Shown piece by piece: positions 43,484 to 52,171 of a stretch of 64,000 nt of DNA. How positions within the stretch are numbered: position 1 is the first letter of the stretch; each line of letters opens with the position of its first letter. Origin of the DNA: CAYMRL01 sp964398985. GTDB lineage: Bacteria > Deinococcota > Deinococci > Deinococcales > Trueperaceae. The stretch is taken from assembly GCA_964398985.1 (NCBI GenBank), contig CAYNOS010000003.1, forward strand, positions 43,614 to 107,613, in the 5' to 3' direction. Made by a program: the position numbers and the translations under genes. The notes under the pieces were generated by a model. It made no database searches. It was not told the DNA's origin and was given only the letters and a program-made list of their open reading frames with translations.

Positions 43484-44983
43484 CTACCTCCGGTAGATGA
43501 CCGTGAACGTCGCGACGTTCGAGTCGATCTGCGAAACGATCAGGTGGTCGCCGCTGATGTCGACGCCCCACCCGAAGGCGCTGAACTCCTCCGGGTTGGG
43601 AGACGTCAGCTTGGCGACCTCTCTGAACGACGCACCGTCATGGCGGAAGACGTAGACGGCGCCGGCGTTGGTGCCTTGGCTGTCCTCGAGGTAGGCGCCG
43701 ACGACCGCGTAGGGAAAGTCGAGGGCCACCCTCGCCCCGAAGTTCGCGTTCTCCGCGGAGTCGCTGGCGTAGAGCTTGTCGACCTGCTGCCAGCCGCCGC
43801 CGTCGTCGTGGAACACGTAGACGGCGCCGGCATCGTCAGCCTGGTCGTCGTCGTTCCAGGCGCCCACCAGCACGTACTCCTCATCGACAGCGACGTCGAT
43901 CCCGAACTGGTCTGAAGCCTCGAGCTCCAGCGGGGCGAGCTCGACCCCTGTGTCCCAGAAGCCGCCCTCGAAGCGGAAGACGTTGACTGCACCCGCGTCG
44001 CTGCCGCGAAGCACGTCGGCGTAGTTCCCGACGACCAGGAGGTCGCCGGACGCGTCGAGTGCGTGGCCGAAGACGTCGGTCGCCACACCGCCGTCCGGCT
44101 CGCTCTTGCCGAAAAGGGACCAGCTTCCGAGGCCGCCGGGCACGTACGAAGTGACGGTGCCTGTGGCAACGTCTTCGCCGTTGGTGTCGCCGTGTGCACC
44201 CACGAGCACGACGCCCTCGTTGACACCCACCGACGCGCCGAACCGCGCCCCGGCCGGGAAGGCGGTGTCGGGCAGGACCGCCGCCTCCGACCATGCGCCG
44301 CCGGAAGGCTCGAAGACGAAAGCTGCACCCGAACCGACGGCGGAGAACGTCGTGTCGGGGGCTCCCACGACGATGACATCGCCCTCGACGGCGACCGTCT
44401 CGCCGAAGCCCGCCGCCACCACGATGCTGTTCGTCTCCGGGAGCAGCTTCTGCACCTCGACCCAGTCGTCGCCCACGAGCTCGAACAGGTACGCGTTCTC
44501 GAGGCCGCCAGCGACAGCGAAGTTGTCCGAGATGGCGACCGAGGCCCCGATGATATCGGCGTTGGACGGGGTGAGAAACACAGGTTCGTCCTGGAAGGGC
44601 CGGTCCACGATGAGCTCGAACTCGCGCTCCGCCTCCCGGCCACCGGCGTCGGTAGCGATGACCGTGATGGTGGTGGTGCCGGGCGCCACGCCCGTGGGCG
44701 TGACGGTGAGGGTCCGGACCGCACCTGCGCCAGTGATGGATAAAGAAGAGTTCGGGACCTGCGTCTGGTCGGAGCTCTCGGCGCTAACGGTCACGCTGGC
44801 CGGATCGTCGGACGCGATCGCGAGCTGCACCACTACGGGCTCCAACAGCGTCGTGCGCTGGTCGGCGATGGCTGCCAGCGCCGGGCCAGCGGGCCCACCC
44901 GCGCCGTTGCAGGCGGCGAGGCAGAGCAGGGCTACGAACAGCAGCAAGACGGGGAAAAAGCGGTGTGCGCGGACGGGCGTCAC
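43484..44983 (-). CDS. FG-GAP repeat lipoprotein
   Basis: A 499-aa lipoprotein with lipobox LAAC. An Ig-like domain (about 35-130) resembles the small lipoprotein at 42371-42787. The rest is a set of repeats of the FG-GAP/integrin-type beta-propeller (FGASVGVNEGVVLVGAHGD; FGIDVAVDEEYVLVGAWND; FGARVALDFPYAVVGAYLED). Such propellers bind proteins or ligands at the cell surface. Start GTG 44983 has AGGTGGT upstream. The gene is convergent with the phosphatase (8 bp apart). Cell-surface location is inferred from the lipobox. Confidence 0.85.
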   Translation of the reverse strand: MTPVRAHRFFPVLLLFVALLCLAACNGAGGPAGPALAAIADQRTTLLEPVVVQLAIASDDPASVTVSAESSDQTQVPNSSLSITGAGAVRTLTVTPTGVAPGTTTITVIATDAGGREAEREFELIVDRPFQDEPVFLTPSNADIIGASVAISDNFAVAGGLENAYLFELVGDDWVEVQKLLPETNSIVVAAGFGETVAVEGDVIVVGAPDTTFSAVGSGAAFVFEPSGGAWSEAAVLPDTAFPAGARFGASVGVNEGVVLVGAHGDTNGEDVATGTVTSYVPGGLGSWSLFGKSEPDGGVATDVFGHALDASGDLLVVGNYADVLRGSDAGAVNVFRFEGGFWDTGVELAPLELEASDQFGIDVAVDEEYVLVGAWNDDDQADDAGAVYVFHDDGGGWQQVDKLYASDSAENANFGARVALDFPYAVVGAYLEDSQGTNAGAVYVFRHDGASFREVAKLTSPNPEEFSAFGWGVDISGDHLIVSQIDSNVATFTVIYRR

Positions 44984-45160
44984 AAGGCACCACCTTCTGC
45001 TCCCAAGGGCCGCAGAGGCGCCCTAGGTCGGAGCGTCAACGAGTTTGTACTGCTGGTCGCCATTCTACGCGACGTGGTTAGGAGCAGGCGCGAGGCCCCG
45101 GTGGAGACGACCCTGGTGGCTGCGGTGACGCGACGAGACGTTGATGAGGCAACAGAGAAA

Positions 45161-45260
45161 GCCCCACCGGTGATCAGCGGCACCTGACGATCACCCCTTA
45201 AGGCTGCTTCTCTCGATCTGACCTGGTTCGAGGGTCGTCACCGCGCTGGGCCGGTGAGGC
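45161..45260 (-). ncRNA. ffs: Signal recognition particle RNA (small bacterial type)
   Basis: In the minus-strand RNA the conserved SRP core is readable: ACCAGGTCAG, then a GAGA tetraloop region and GAAGCAGCC. The arms fold as one long hairpin: GCCTCACCGG with CCGGTGGGGC (10 bp, one G-U pair), CAGCG/CGCTG, TGACGA/TCGTCA, CCC/GGG, then the core. A TTTCTCT run follows the 3' arm. The short, roughly 100-nt RNA without an Alu domain is the usual type in many bacteria. With Ffh it targets membrane proteins to the translocon. Confidence 0.85.
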
Positions 45261-45473
45261 GAAAGGGAGGTTACCACGAGTGGCTGGCGGTCGCGGTTCA
45301 TGGCGTGCTGGCCGGGCGTCAGACAAGGACGGCGCAAGACGAGTTGACTGCCTCAAGGAGATCTTCGCTATCTGAATCCAAGCGTGCAGGAGACTCGTGA
45401 TTCGTGCGCGAACGTCCACGACACCCAATCGGGGGTAGCGGGCTCGCATGCCCCGCAAGGATGATGGTGTCCC

Positions 45474-45968
45474 ATGAGCCATCCTATCGCCCGTCTTGGA
45501 GGCGGACTCTCCACTGGCGGCTTCACGATCATCGAAGTGCTCATCGCGCTCGCGATTCTCGGAACGTTGTTGGGTATCGGCGTCTCGCGCTTCGGCAGTT
45601 CCGACGCACGCGCCTACTCGAATGACATCAAGGCCCTCGTCCAGCAAGCCCGGTTCGAAGCTGTCAAGCGTAACGTTCCGATCGCAGTCACGTGGAACGG
45701 GGCGTCCGACGAGTTTCGGACTGTCATGGGGGATCCGGCAACACCATGTACGCCCATCGCGACGCTGGCCACGGCAGGTCACTCCAACTACCGCTTGGCA
45801 GAGGTTGATCCAGGCTTCGCCGATGGACAGGGCTTGGTCTGGCTGCCCAGCGGCCAAGCCCGGTCGTGCGGCCTCGGAGCTTTCTCACCTACGATCGCGC
45901 GAGTGACAGACAGAAGCCGCGAATTCACAGTTACGGTGACCCTGACAGGAAGGGTGACGATCGAATGA
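45474..45968 (+). CDS. Type IV minor prepilin, GspH/FimT-like
   Basis: A 164-aa prepilin-like protein. The prepilin signature GFTIIEVLIALAILG carries Glu5 and the peptidase cleavage Gly, followed by the hydrophobic N-terminal helix. The rest is a small pilin head with Cys residues and a C-terminal strand region. It starts a run of four overlapping minor-pilin genes. The usual order FimT-PilV-PilW-PilX supports this as the initiator-complex pilin. TTGACT at 45344 and TATCTG at 45369 could be a promoter, with a 19-bp spacer. The 45261-45473 gap otherwise shows no feature. Confidence 0.88.
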   Translation: MSHPIARLGGGLSTGGFTIIEVLIALAILGTLLGIGVSRFGSSDARAYSNDIKALVQQARFEAVKRNVPIAVTWNGASDEFRTVMGDPATPCTPIATLATAGHSNYRLAEVDPGFADGQGLVWLPSGQARSCGLGAFSPTIARVTDRSREFTVTVTLTGRVTIE

Positions 45969-46417
45969 ATGCCAGAAGCCAGGCCAGCAGTAATCGAGGC
46001 ATAACGTTGGTGGAGGTGCTCGTCGCAGTGGTCGTGTTGGCGGTGGGGATCATTGCTCTGGTGCAGTTGCAGGCGGCGAGCTTGCGCCACACGGCGCAGG
46101 CCGAATCGATCAACCGCGTTACGAGGCTAGTGCGCGGGGAGCTCGAGTGGCAGCGCCAAACCGCGTTGGAACCGGCATCGCTTGATTGCTCTTCGCTCGT
46201 CCCCGGTGACTTCGTCGGCTGCGAAGTCGTGGTGGAGCCGTGTGCCCTCGACTTCCTCGAGGATGGTTCCGCATCATTCGTGTGTGGGGAAGCCGTGTCA
46301 CCATCCGTCTACCGCGTCACGGTCTCGGCCGAGGCGTCGCGCGGCCAGTCGCTGACCCTCGACACGCTTTGGTCCGGCATCTTCATATCTGGAGCGGCAG
46401 GATCGGTACCGCAATGA
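45965..46417 (+). CDS. Type IV minor prepilin, PilV-like
   Basis: A 150-aa prepilin-like protein with N-terminal GITLVEVLVAVVVLAVGIIALVQLQ, where Glu5 is present and the leader is short. The ATG overlaps the stop of the previous pilin (ATGA). The head is small and has several Cys, as in PilV. It is translated with the next two pilin genes and probably forms a tip complex with them. The pilus machinery genes themselves are not in this window. Confidence 0.85.
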   Translation: MNARSQASSNRGITLVEVLVAVVVLAVGIIALVQLQAASLRHTAQAESINRVTRLVRGELEWQRQTALEPASLDCSSLVPGDFVGCEVVVEPCALDFLEDGSASFVCGEAVSPSVYRVTVSAEASRGQSLTLDTLWSGIFISGAAGSVPQ

Positions 46418-47085
46418 GAGCAAGGGGGACGAACTCGTTCGGCGCCGCGGGCTTCACGGTTGTCGAGCTACTCATCACGTCTGCGATCTTCGTCGTGATC
46501 CTTGGCGCGATCGGTGGGCTGCTGGTCAGCAGTACTCGAGCGTACGGAGTGACCGCGGCCCGGAGCGATGCCATTCAGGACTCGGAAGCCGTTCTGCAGT
46601 TGATGCGTTACGAGGTAGCCATGGCCGGCTACCGTGGCATCGGCGCGGCCACCTACGACAGACCGTTCACGACCGGGGGAGCGGAGTCGATCGTCGTTCA
46701 TCGGACCCCGGATGGCGACGAGTTGACGATGCGCTACTTCGAGGATCGCTATCTGGGAAGCGGTGACACCGGTGAGAGGGTCGTCACGTTCCGAGTGGAC
46801 AGGCAAGACAACACCTTGGTTCGAGTGGAAGGCCGCCCTGGCGGCACCGGAACCACATTCACCACGGAACTGCTGGTAGGCAACATCGCCCACATGGAAG
46901 TCGTTGAGCTCGTGGACCGGTTCCGGGACCGCTTCAGCATCGACTCGCTGATAGCCAATCCCAGTTCGGGTCCAGAACTCATGGCCGGCGTGAACGTGGT
47001 CATCACGTTCGTGGACGGTCTTGAATGGGAGTTCCTCATCGGTGTTTCCAACGCACAGACCTACGCAGTGACCTCGGGAACGTGA
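46414..47085 (+). CDS. Type IV minor prepilin, PilW-like
   Basis: A 223-aa prepilin-like protein. The signature GFTVVELLITSAIFVVILGAIGGLL keeps Glu5; the head (about 35-223) has the beta-rich look of PilW and includes the block AYGVTAARSDAIQDSEAVLQLMRYEVAMAGYRG, typical of the family. It overlaps the PilV-like gene by 4 bp. Confidence 0.85.
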   Translation: MRARGTNSFGAAGFTVVELLITSAIFVVILGAIGGLLVSSTRAYGVTAARSDAIQDSEAVLQLMRYEVAMAGYRGIGAATYDRPFTTGGAESIVVHRTPDGDELTMRYFEDRYLGSGDTGERVVTFRVDRQDNTLVRVEGRPGGTGTTFTTELLVGNIAHMEVVELVDRFRDRFSIDSLIANPSSGPELMAGVNVVITFVDGLEWEFLIGVSNAQTYAVTSGT

Positions 47086-47099
47086 ACATGGAGAGAAGC

Positions 47100-48482
47100 A
47101 TGAACCGATCTGCTGCTGCCGTGAGACGAGACTCCGGATTCGTACTGGTGACCAGCCTGCTGGTCCTGGTCGTTCTGACCGGCCTTGGAGTCGGGGCCTA
47201 CTTCTTAACGAACATGAACCTGAGGATCGCCGAGAACACCAGGAGCGCCGCCATCGCGCACTACAACGCCCATGAGGGCCTCGATGTGGCGCTACTGATT
47301 CTGGCGCGCGAGTACCACGAGCGCGCCGACGGTTCGTGGCCCTCGTTCGCTGAGCTGACTGCCCGGACACCGGCGGATGCCGAGTACGAGTTCACTGCGC
47401 TTGACCTCGACCCCGCTAACGCCGAGGGGTTTCAGGAGGAAGGAACCGTCACTGTGGTCGGCTACGGTCCCAGGAACGCCCGCTATGAGACCGGAGCGCG
47501 CTTCCGCGGCGAGGTCACCACGGTGCCGGTAGATTACGAGGGAGACCCGCTGTTCGGAACCGGTTGGGTGACTGATTCGCACATCGCGATCAACGGCAAC
47601 ACATCGTTCAGCATCCCCCTCTGGGCCGGCGGCAACTTGGTCGCCAACTCGACTCGTGTATTGGCGTCTGTGGGCAACTTCGCCCACTCGGGATTCGTTG
47701 GAGGAAGCCACGCGACCTGCCGGATTCACAACCAGAGTGGGATCCAGTGCAACAGCGGCCAGACTCCTCCGGAAGTACCGACCTTCGTGTTCGAGGCCCA
47801 ACTCGCGGAGTTGCGAGATGAGGCGCCGGCCGGTTGCGCCTACACCCTGGCAGACGGAGCCTCTGCGACGGTCAGCGCCACTCTCTACCAGAACAACACC
47901 ATCTGTATCGGCGAGAACTCGAGTCTTACTCTCACCGGAGCCGCCTCGAACACCTACGTCTTGGGTCCACGCACCTCCTCGGTCGACCTGCGAGGCTCTT
48001 CGACACCTTACGGCGGCCCCGACGGTGTCGGCCTGAAGGTCGCCGCCGGCACCATCACCTACACGAACACTCCCAGCTTCGCGGGCAGCAATACCTTCTT
48101 CAGCGCGTCGAACCAGCTGATTCCTTCCGCATCCGCGGCGACCATCACCGGGGGGATCGTCGCGACCCTGTTTGGCTCCGAGGGCGGCATCAAGATCGCA
48201 GTGAACGGCGGGAACGACGGCGGCCGCGTACTCAACGCCATCCTGTGGGCCAACGGTTCAGTGTGCAAGCAAGGGAACGGTGGCCTGAGCTTCAACGGGA
48301 CCGTCCTCGCGAAGGGCCTGAACAACACCTTGGGCAACCCCTGTGAGCTGGGCATCTACTGGAACGGCGGCGGTGGTGGAGCGATAGCCGGTGTCTCCAA
48401 CACGAACATCCCGAATGCCGGTGGCAGTACCAACAGCCCCTATGCGGCGGCCGGTATCCGAGTGCTGGCACGCCGGCCATGA
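47100..48482 (+). CDS. PilX-like minor pilin with large C-terminal domain
   Basis: A 460-aa protein. Its N-terminal segment GFVLVTSLLVLVVLTGLGVGAYFL resembles a pilin helix but lacks Glu5, as in PilX/GspK, which cap pilus assembly. After about residue 150 comes a large Gly/Ser/Asn/Thr-rich domain with many short strands (beta-helix-like) and several Cys residues. It ends in AGIRVLARRP. ATG 47100 was preferred because GGAGAG lies directly upstream; ATG 47088 is also possible. The large size suggests a tip adhesin. Confidence 0.8.
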   Translation: MNRSAAAVRRDSGFVLVTSLLVLVVLTGLGVGAYFLTNMNLRIAENTRSAAIAHYNAHEGLDVALLILAREYHERADGSWPSFAELTARTPADAEYEFTALDLDPANAEGFQEEGTVTVVGYGPRNARYETGARFRGEVTTVPVDYEGDPLFGTGWVTDSHIAINGNTSFSIPLWAGGNLVANSTRVLASVGNFAHSGFVGGSHATCRIHNQSGIQCNSGQTPPEVPTFVFEAQLAELRDEAPAGCAYTLADGASATVSATLYQNNTICIGENSSLTLTGAASNTYVLGPRTSSVDLRGSSTPYGGPDGVGLKVAAGTITYTNTPSFAGSNTFFSASNQLIPSASAATITGGIVATLFGSEGGIKIAVNGGNDGGRVLNAILWANGSVCKQGNGGLSFNGTVLAKGLNNTLGNPCELGIYWNGGGGGAIAGVSNTNIPNAGGSTNSPYAAAGIRVLARRP

Positions 48483-48574
48483 CCTCCGGGGTGCCGGCGC
48501 CTTCGAGCGTCATCGTCTCGTCCATGCGCTGAGTCTAGTGGGCGCGCGTGAGGACGTGCAGTAGGGCGGGACCC

Positions 48575-50248
48575 TCACTCGACGGCCCGCTGCATGGCCC
48601 GCTGCAGCTCCGGCACGCTGAGCAGCCTGGTGGCAGCCTGGTCGAACGCGATGACCGCCCTTGCTCCGGCGGCCATGTAGAGCGCCCGCCACGCTCCGGT
48701 CTCCTCGAGGCCGGCGTTCAGCATGATGACCACGGCTCGGTCCAAACCCGGCCACAACTCGTCGGGCGTGATCCTGTCAGGCGAGTGATCCTCGCCGTTG
48801 CCGAACACCACCAGCACCTTGTCCTCGCCCGCTTCGACGTCCTCCAGGTAGAACGCCGCGCTCCGCAACGCCTCGCTGAGGCCGGTGCCCCAGGAGTCAT
48901 CGACGGCGTCAGGCAACACGTTCCTCAGCTCGGCGTAGAAGGCGTACCTGTCGAGTTGGCTGCCGGGGTAGGCGGCGTTGAAGAGGGCGGAGTAGACCGT
49001 GTCGAGCTCGCCCGGCGCGCGCACGGGGATGACGATGAGCCGGTCGTCGCGCTGCAGTAGCGCCAGTTGCGGTGACGGGTCCGACCACCGCAGGACGTGC
49101 GCGTTGGCAGCGGCCAGGCGCGCGCTCTCGCCGCCGCTGACGTCCTGCAGGACCACGTAGGTCGTGGCCTGAACGTAGCCGATCACCCCCAGGGACGCCG
49201 CCAGGGCCAGACCCAGCACGCCGCTCGGCGGACGGCGCGAGAACCAACCGGCAACGTGCCCCAACACGCGGCCGAGAACGCGCCCGACGAACAGCACGAG
49301 GCGGCCGAGCAGCACCGCAGCGAACACCCACGAGCGGTAGCCAACGTCCTGGAGCTTCAGAGCCAGACGACCGAGCGCGATCATCATGGCGGCGAACAGG
49401 CCCACGGCCGCGCTCTGGGCTTTGAGGGCGAAGCGTCCCAGCACGATGGCGCCGCTCACCCACGCGACCTCCAAGCCGCTCGCGAGGATCACCAGCACCG
49501 AGCGCAGCAGCGCCACGATACCGGCGCCCTGCTCCACACCCATGAAGCCGCGGTACGCGACTCCCAGCCCGTAGCGGCCGGCCACGCCCAGGTAGAGCAC
49601 CACGACGCTCAACCCGAGCGCGAGGACCACCGCGCCCCACTGCGCCACGCCGAGGTAAGCGGCAGGCAACTGGGCATCGAGGCCGAGCGACAGGCGCACC
49701 TGACGGTCTGCCGCCTCGGCGGCGCCGCGCAGCCAGGCGAGCCACAACTCGACCAGGAAGATGGCGATGAGGCTGGCGTTGGCGACCAGCCAGGCGAGGA
49801 AGCCCGCGAGCAGCGCGGGACGCGGGGCGGGGGAGATCCAGCGGGGCTCCTCGGCGTCGGTGCGCTCGCCGGCAGCCGGCCTGGTCAGCTTGTGCGGCTG
49901 CAGCGCCTTGGCGAGGAAGATGCCGAGCAGCGGCAGGATGCCGATGACGCCGCCGACGCTGGCTTCGGGCAATCCGAGCCAGCCTGGCAGCGCCAGGGGG
50001 TCCTCGCACGCCGGCAGCGTGACGACCTTGCAGGTGAGTGACTCGTAGAACCCACCCACCAGGCCGAGGAAGTAGCCGGTGAAGTAGAGGACGCCCACGA
50101 TCAACGCCAGACCCAGCAGCAGCCGCACCAGCGATCCGAGCGCCTGCGTGATGACTGCCCCGTGCCCGGTCGCGACGCTGCGTGCTGCCACGGTTGCCAA
50201 CAGCAGCAGGAGGACCGCCAGGTAGAGCCCGCCAATGACGTTCAGCAC
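48575..50248 (-). CDS. Polytopic membrane protein with VWA-like C-terminal domain
   Basis: A 557-aa protein. The first two thirds have about 10 hydrophobic segments. The last third (about 365-557) follows a VWA-like plan: VVLQDVSGGESA as the first strand and MIDAS-like loop (with Gly where the second Ser is usual), a strand LIVIPVR, then WGTGLSEALRSAAF and VLVVFGNGEDHS. The MIDAS is therefore degenerate and metal binding is doubtful. The GTG at 50248 is preceded by the end of the 76-aa gene 4 bp away, so coupling is likely. I do not recognise a named family. Confidence 0.7.
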   Translation of the reverse strand: MLNVIGGLYLAVLLLLLATVAARSVATGHGAVITQALGSLVRLLLGLALIVGVLYFTGYFLGLVGGFYESLTCKVVTLPACEDPLALPGWLGLPEASVGGVIGILPLLGIFLAKALQPHKLTRPAAGERTDAEEPRWISPAPRPALLAGFLAWLVANASLIAIFLVELWLAWLRGAAEAADRQVRLSLGLDAQLPAAYLGVAQWGAVVLALGLSVVVLYLGVAGRYGLGVAYRGFMGVEQGAGIVALLRSVLVILASGLEVAWVSGAIVLGRFALKAQSAAVGLFAAMMIALGRLALKLQDVGYRSWVFAAVLLGRLVLFVGRVLGRVLGHVAGWFSRRPPSGVLGLALAASLGVIGYVQATTYVVLQDVSGGESARLAAANAHVLRWSDPSPQLALLQRDDRLIVIPVRAPGELDTVYSALFNAAYPGSQLDRYAFYAELRNVLPDAVDDSWGTGLSEALRSAAFYLEDVEAGEDKVLVVFGNGEDHSPDRITPDELWPGLDRAVVIMLNAGLEETGAWRALYMAAGARAVIAFDQAATRLLSVPELQRAMQRAVE

Positions 50249-50252
50249 GCGC

Positions 50253-50483
50253 CTACCCGAGGAAGTTGCGCCACAGCAGGTACCCGGCGACGCCGAGGAT
50301 CAGCAGCACCAGCAGGTTGACGCCGACGCGGAAAGCGAGGCGGTCCTCGTCGGCAACCTCGACGCGGCGCACGGCTTCGCTCGGCGCGACCGGTGTGACG
50401 GGCGGCGCAGCGCGCTCGCGCGCCTCGCCTGTGCCCTCGTTGATGACGACGTAGCGGCTGCTCGACCTGTCGCTCTCGTTCAC
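50253..50483 (-). CDS. Small membrane protein, 76 aa
   Basis: A 76-aa protein with a polar, Arg/Glu/Pro-rich first half and one C-terminal membrane helix (FRVGVNLLVLLILGVAGYLLW). The GTG at 50483 has GGAGG about 8 nt upstream and a TAACAT box around 50505-50510. It ends 4 bp before the VWA-like membrane protein gene, so it may be a partner of that protein. No family recognised. Confidence 0.65.
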   Translation of the reverse strand: MNESDRSSSRYVVINEGTGEARERAAPPVTPVAPSEAVRRVEVADEDRLAFRVGVNLLVLLILGVAGYLLWRNFLG

Positions 50484-50547
50484 TAGGTTGCCTCCGTGGT
50501 TCGCATGTTACGAACTGGGCCGCAGACTAGCGTGAGCCGGCGCGACT

Positions 50548-51414
50548 CTACTTGGGCAGAGCGGCTATCTCGAGGGCGCACTCGACGAGTTCGGCGGCGC
50601 CGGCGAAGATGTCGATCTCGGAGGCAGTCAGCCAGTCCTCACCGGCGTGCCTGAGCTCGACGGTGCCGCCGGCCTCGGTGACGATCACCAGCGCGGGAGC
50701 CACGTCCCACGGTCTGATCCCGGACTGCCAGAAGAGGTCGACCTTGCCGGCGGCCACGAAGCAGGTGTCGCGCGCCGCGGACCCGCTGATCCTCAAGCCC
50801 CCCGAGCCGGCCGCCAGCTTGCCGAAGCACCGCAGCACGTCGAGCGAGTTGGCTGCGTCCTCAGTGAAGCCGGTGGTGATCATGGCCCTGGCGAGCTCGC
50901 GCGGTTCTGAGACGTGAATCCGCTCGCTGGTGAAGCCGCCCGCGGTCTGGGCGTGCCGCCACGCTCCACCACCGCGGTGGGCGGAGTACAGGAGCCTGGT
51001 CGCCGAGTCGTAGATGACGCCCAGCAGGGTCTCGCGCTTGTGTACGAGCGCGATGGCGACGCAGAACCCCGGGTAGTTCCTGACGAAGTTGTGGGTGCCG
51101 TCGATGGGGTCGAGCACCCACAGCGGTTGCTCCGGATCGAAGTCGGCGAGGCCGTCCTCCTCGCCGATGAACCCGAAGCCTGGCGCCAGCGCCGCCAGCG
51201 CCTCGGTAAGGCGGCGCTGAACCTCGAGGTCGACCGAGGTGACCAGGTTGCGCGGGCTGATCTTGAAGCCGACCTCGACCCCGCCTCGCCCCCGGTAGTG
51301 GTCGTCCGAGCGTTCCTGTGCCCAGGCGCCGAGCTCGGCGGCGATCGGCAGGATGCGCTCGCGCAGGTCGGCGAGCGTGGCGGCGTCGGGTCGGTCGGTG
51401 AGCCGGTGCGTCAT
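50548..51414 (-). CDS. Inositol monophosphatase-family phosphatase
   Basis: A 288-aa phosphatase of the IMPase/CysQ/SuhB superfamily. Metal-binding motifs are visible: GEE (about residue 88), WVLDPIDGTHNF (about 106) and WDVAPALVIVTEAGG near the C-terminus. Substrate (inositol phosphate, histidinol phosphate or PAP-like) cannot be settled by sequence alone. ATG 51414 was chosen over a TTG two codons upstream because a TAGGCT box stands 7 nt before it, consistent with a leaderless transcript. Confidence 0.93.
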   Translation of the reverse strand: MTHRLTDRPDAATLADLRERILPIAAELGAWAQERSDDHYRGRGGVEVGFKISPRNLVTSVDLEVQRRLTEALAALAPGFGFIGEEDGLADFDPEQPLWVLDPIDGTHNFVRNYPGFCVAIALVHKRETLLGVIYDSATRLLYSAHRGGGAWRHAQTAGGFTSERIHVSEPRELARAMITTGFTEDAANSLDVLRCFGKLAAGSGGLRISGSAARDTCFVAAGKVDLFWQSGIRPWDVAPALVIVTEAGGTVELRHAGEDWLTASEIDIFAGAAELVECALEIAALPK

Positions 51415-51421
51415 GCGCAAC

Positions 51422-51427
51422 AGCCTA
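51422..51427 (-). promoter_or_regulatory. Predicted -10 box for the IMPase-family gene
   Basis: On the minus strand TAGGCT lies 7 nt before ATG 51414, without a Shine-Dalgarno. Confidence 0.45.
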
Positions 51428-51449
51428 ACCGCGACGCGCCCAAAGGAAC

Positions 51450-51474
51450 GCGACCGGCCATCGAGGCCGGTCGC
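51450..51474 (-). terminator. Hairpin after the 183-aa lipoprotein gene
   Basis: GCGACCGGCC and GGCCGGTCGC form a perfect 10-bp stem with a 5-nt loop, 23 nt beyond the stop codon at 51498. The following minus-strand bases are GTTCCTTT, a poor U-tract, so it may terminate weakly or only protect the 3' end. Confidence 0.4.
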
Positions 51475-51497
51475 AGGCTGTCACGAGTGGGTGCGCG

Positions 51498-52049
51498 TTA
51501 GTTGGGCGCGACGATGTTGATGATGTGGTCGTCCTCGAAGGGGCCGTAGACGTTGTGGCCGTAGATGGTCAGGCGCGCGAACCAGCCCGCGGGGAAGCCG
51601 GCCAGGATGTGCGCTTGCGCGATATCGGCGTTGAGCAGCTGGTTGGCCATGTTCTCGATCGACGCAACCGGCCCTGGCGCCGGAAAACGGGCGAAGCCGT
51701 CCTGACAGCCCAACACGGGATCCGGCTCGTCGCACTGGAAGCCCGGAGGCACGATGAGGTTGAGGGACTGCGGGACCGCCGGAGTCTGCCCGACCCGGGC
51801 GTTGGCGGTGTTGTAGTACTCGATGCGGTAGCCGGTGATGTAGGCCATCGGCATGCCGGCGTAGTTGCGGAACTGCAGGTTGCGGGCCTCGATCGTGATG
51901 GCGCCAGAATCGTCCACCTCGTAACCGAGGTCGCTCGCCGGCGACATCCCGAACATAACGGTGGAGGTCCCAACCGGTGTAGTCGAGCACGCGGCCAGAG
52001 TGAGCACCGCGGCCGCGGCGAGGAGCATGCGCAAGAGGGGGCGCTTCAT
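51498..52049 (-). CDS. Hypothetical lipoprotein, 183 aa
   Basis: A 183-aa protein with signal peptide and lipobox LAAC, so likely an envelope lipoprotein. The mature part is beta-rich, contains two Cys (FQCDEPDPVLGCQDG) that could form a disulfide, and ends DHIINIVAPN. I recognise no family. GGAGGA lies upstream of the ATG. It stands between the IMPase-family gene and the DegT aminotransferase gene on the same strand; the 122-nt gap to the latter contains no clear signal. Confidence 0.7.
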   Translation of the reverse strand: MKRPLLRMLLAAAAVLTLAACSTTPVGTSTVMFGMSPASDLGYEVDDSGAITIEARNLQFRNYAGMPMAYITGYRIEYYNTANARVGQTPAVPQSLNLIVPPGFQCDEPDPVLGCQDGFARFPAPGPVASIENMANQLLNADIAQAHILAGFPAGWFARLTIYGHNVYGPFEDDHIINIVAPN

Positions 52050-52171
52050 CTAGGGTCCTCCTTGGACGAGTGAGCCGGTAGGCCAGCCATGATGATAGGC
52101 CGATGATAAACCGTCGGTCGCTGGGAGCGGGGGAAAAACGCACACCGCTGCCGCCGGAAAGACTGGTCGGT

